Shown here one piece after another: positions 62,659 to 64,000 of a stretch of DNA of 64,000 bases. The DNA comes from Rhynchopus euleeides (lineage: Eukaryota; Euglenozoa; Diplonemea; Diplonemida; Diplonemidae). Position numbers and translations under genes: made by a program. Numbering within the stretch: the first letter of the stretch is position 1; every line of letters starts with the position of its first letter. Under the pieces are notes generated by a model that searched no databases, was not told where the DNA came from, and saw nothing but the letters and a program-made list of their open reading frames with translations. Location: assembly GCA_963210315.1 (NCBI GenBank), contig OY723242.1, forward strand, positions 1,054,001 to 1,118,000. The letters run 5' to 3'.

Positions 62659-63473
62659 TGGTCTAAAGCTGTTTAAAAACGTATTTTTGAGGTACCCCCA
62701 GAATACCCCAAAAGTGCATAAAAACCCCACAAACCGACCCAAAACCCTCCGGAAACGTGTTTTTGGGGTGTTTCGCATGTGTTGGGCTTGATTTTTTGGC
62801 ACTATACCAAAAGGTGAAAAGGTGGCCACCTTCCCGTACCTGGGCCTGGCCACCTTTGGGGCCTTGAACACACACAGATGCCGTGCACAACGCCGGATGG
62901 GCAGGTGGTCCAGCAGGAAGTACAGTTCTTCGTGGTGCTTTTTCTGGGGCTGAAGACGGTCATTTGCAAGGTGGGAGGCAGTTGCCTGCTCCAAAATTGC
63001 TCGCAGTACAGCGGCTGCATCCCAACCCCCAGAAGGGCGTTTCTGCTGGCCCTGGGCAAGGCCGTGCCTGGTCTATCAGGGAGCGGCAGGTGGTGGACAG
63101 CGCAGGTTTGTCTGGTGCCTGAATTGTGAGCACAGGCGGTATCCTCACCGTGCCAGATGGAGGAAAAAGGGCTTGCCTCGGTAAGCATTACAACTGCTGA
63201 CCACGAATCGTCAGCAATTACTGCAGTACACCAAGCTGGCCTGTCTGTAGCAGATAGATGTGCTCCACAGAAGTAGAAGCACACGACAGAAGCTGCTGCT
63301 TCAATACTCGGTGAGGAGATGCTGATGCGATTGCATCACTGCACAAGGCCCTATCATCCGCCACAGTGTCCACCACTTTCACCGGTATCTAAGTACAAGC
63401 TAAGCTCTGTGCGCAGTCTCGGGGGGTCCTCAGCCCGGGTGCGAAGGTCAGGTGAGGCACAAGTCAGGCAAGT
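62659..63473. other. Region with doubtful coding remnants
   Basis: A plus-strand frame at 62878-63129 begins MPCTTPDGQVVQQEVQFFVV and has protein-like codon composition, but no family is recognised and it is short. Nothing else supported. Confidence 0.25.
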
Positions 63474-63941
63474 ATGCCTGGATTCTGCAGTCAGCGTCGA
63501 ACGTACGAGGAATGGCTAGATGATTTCCTAGCTGTTGAAGACGGGGACTTGCACAGCCCCGAGAGCACAGCCCTCGATGTGCTGCTCGACCCCAGAAGTA
63601 CACCGCGTGCCGCTCCCGTCTGCTATTCTTTCTTTTCAGCAGCAATGCAGCACATGAAACGTGGTCACTATATTAAACCTGCGCATGGCAGGGCAGTGTC
63701 TCACCGGATCATCGGGAGGGGTGTACAACGACCTGCAGGGCTGGCTCAAGTCGGTGAGAAACTTCTGTGCACCTCCTTCCCTGTATACCACCAAATGGCA
63801 CGGCACCACTGGGGCCACGAAACCACCCACCATTTGGCGCCAATCATGAGGGGCTGCTCAAACAGGAGCTTACAGAGTGCCTCGGGTCAGCCATTATGTG
63901 TCCCCGTACCCTCCTGGCGCTCAGAAGTCGTGTTTCAGTGA
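63474..63941 (+). CDS. Hypothetical protein or exon fragment
   Basis: 155 codons from the ATG at 63474; an in-frame TGA lies just upstream. The first ~60 residues (RTYEEWLDDFLAVEDGDLHS, CYSFFSAAMQHMKRGHYIKP) look like genuine protein; the remainder is less convincing, and another frame at 63661-63849 (VYNDLQGWLKSVRNFC) looks equally good there. A frameshift or intron is possible. No family recognised. Confidence 0.25.
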   Translation: MPGFCSQRRTYEEWLDDFLAVEDGDLHSPESTALDVLLDPRSTPRAAPVCYSFFSAAMQHMKRGHYIKPAHGRAVSHRIIGRGVQRPAGLAQVGEKLLCTSFPVYHQMARHHWGHETTHHLAPIMRGCSNRSLQSASGQPLCVPVPSWRSEVVFQ

Positions 63942-64000
63942 TGTTTCCGTGCCCAGGGGATAATGTGTCTCTCTCCTGGCCACCCCCAGGTACGGGAAGG

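Overview
The window looks like nuclear DNA of a repeat-rich, gene-poor protist. Only three host-type genes are convincing: a CELF/Bruno-like RRM protein (7082-7804, +), an ABCC-type full ABC transporter (46948-51354, +) and a ubiquitin-like/DUF4116-repeat protein (58146-60389, +). All three are single uninterrupted, GC-rich frames. They lie among pyrimidine-rich intergenic DNA full of C/G homopolymers, microsatellites and polypyrimidine-AG sites. Intronless genes with such acceptor-like sites, plus retroelements in the order gag-YR-RT-RNase H (the VIPER/TATE arrangement), suggest a euglenozoan with spliced-leader trans-splicing, perhaps a diplonemid-like genome. This is inference; no spliced-leader, rRNA or tRNA gene was found.

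Layout. 1-1.6 kb: two minus-strand genes, a winged-helix-like basic protein and a transposase-like protein that runs off the left edge, separated by a retroelement repeat relic. 2.0-4.5 kb: a TIR element with AACCGGTT arrays. 6.9-7.8 kb: the RRM gene. 8.2 kb: a hairpin MITE. 8.5-15 kb: intergenic DNA with short dispersed repeats. 15.4-20.3 kb and 23.4-28.1 kb: two related but distinct tyrosine-recombinase retroelements with split direct repeats, both on the minus strand. 21.7-22.6 and 38.3-39.4 kb: inverted copies of an ~865-bp element with perfect 10-bp target duplications. 29.4-30.6 and 43.6-44.8 kb: direct copies of an ~1.2-kb hAT-like element. 31.3-33.7 and 52.2-54.5 kb: inverted, near-identical copies of a coding composite transposon with CACGGTGG ends. 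33.7-34.4 kb: a small coding element between ~34-bp direct repeats. 39.5-41.6 kb: a 2.1-kb foldback palindrome. 46.9-51.4 kb: the ABC transporter. 51.8-57.4 kb: a segmental duplication, one copy of which hosts nested insertions. 58.1-60.4 kb: the DUF4116 gene. 61.05-62.66 kb: a 28-bp-TIR element. 62.7-64 kb: doubtful coding remnants.

The window is mainly a record of transposon activity. The most notable signals are (i) a small basic or DNA-binding protein gene placed just upstream of a member of one transposase-like family, seen in two different contexts, (ii) short sequence modules shared by elements whose ends and target-site duplications say they are unrelated, and (iii) element families that each carry an array of their own self-complementary short word.
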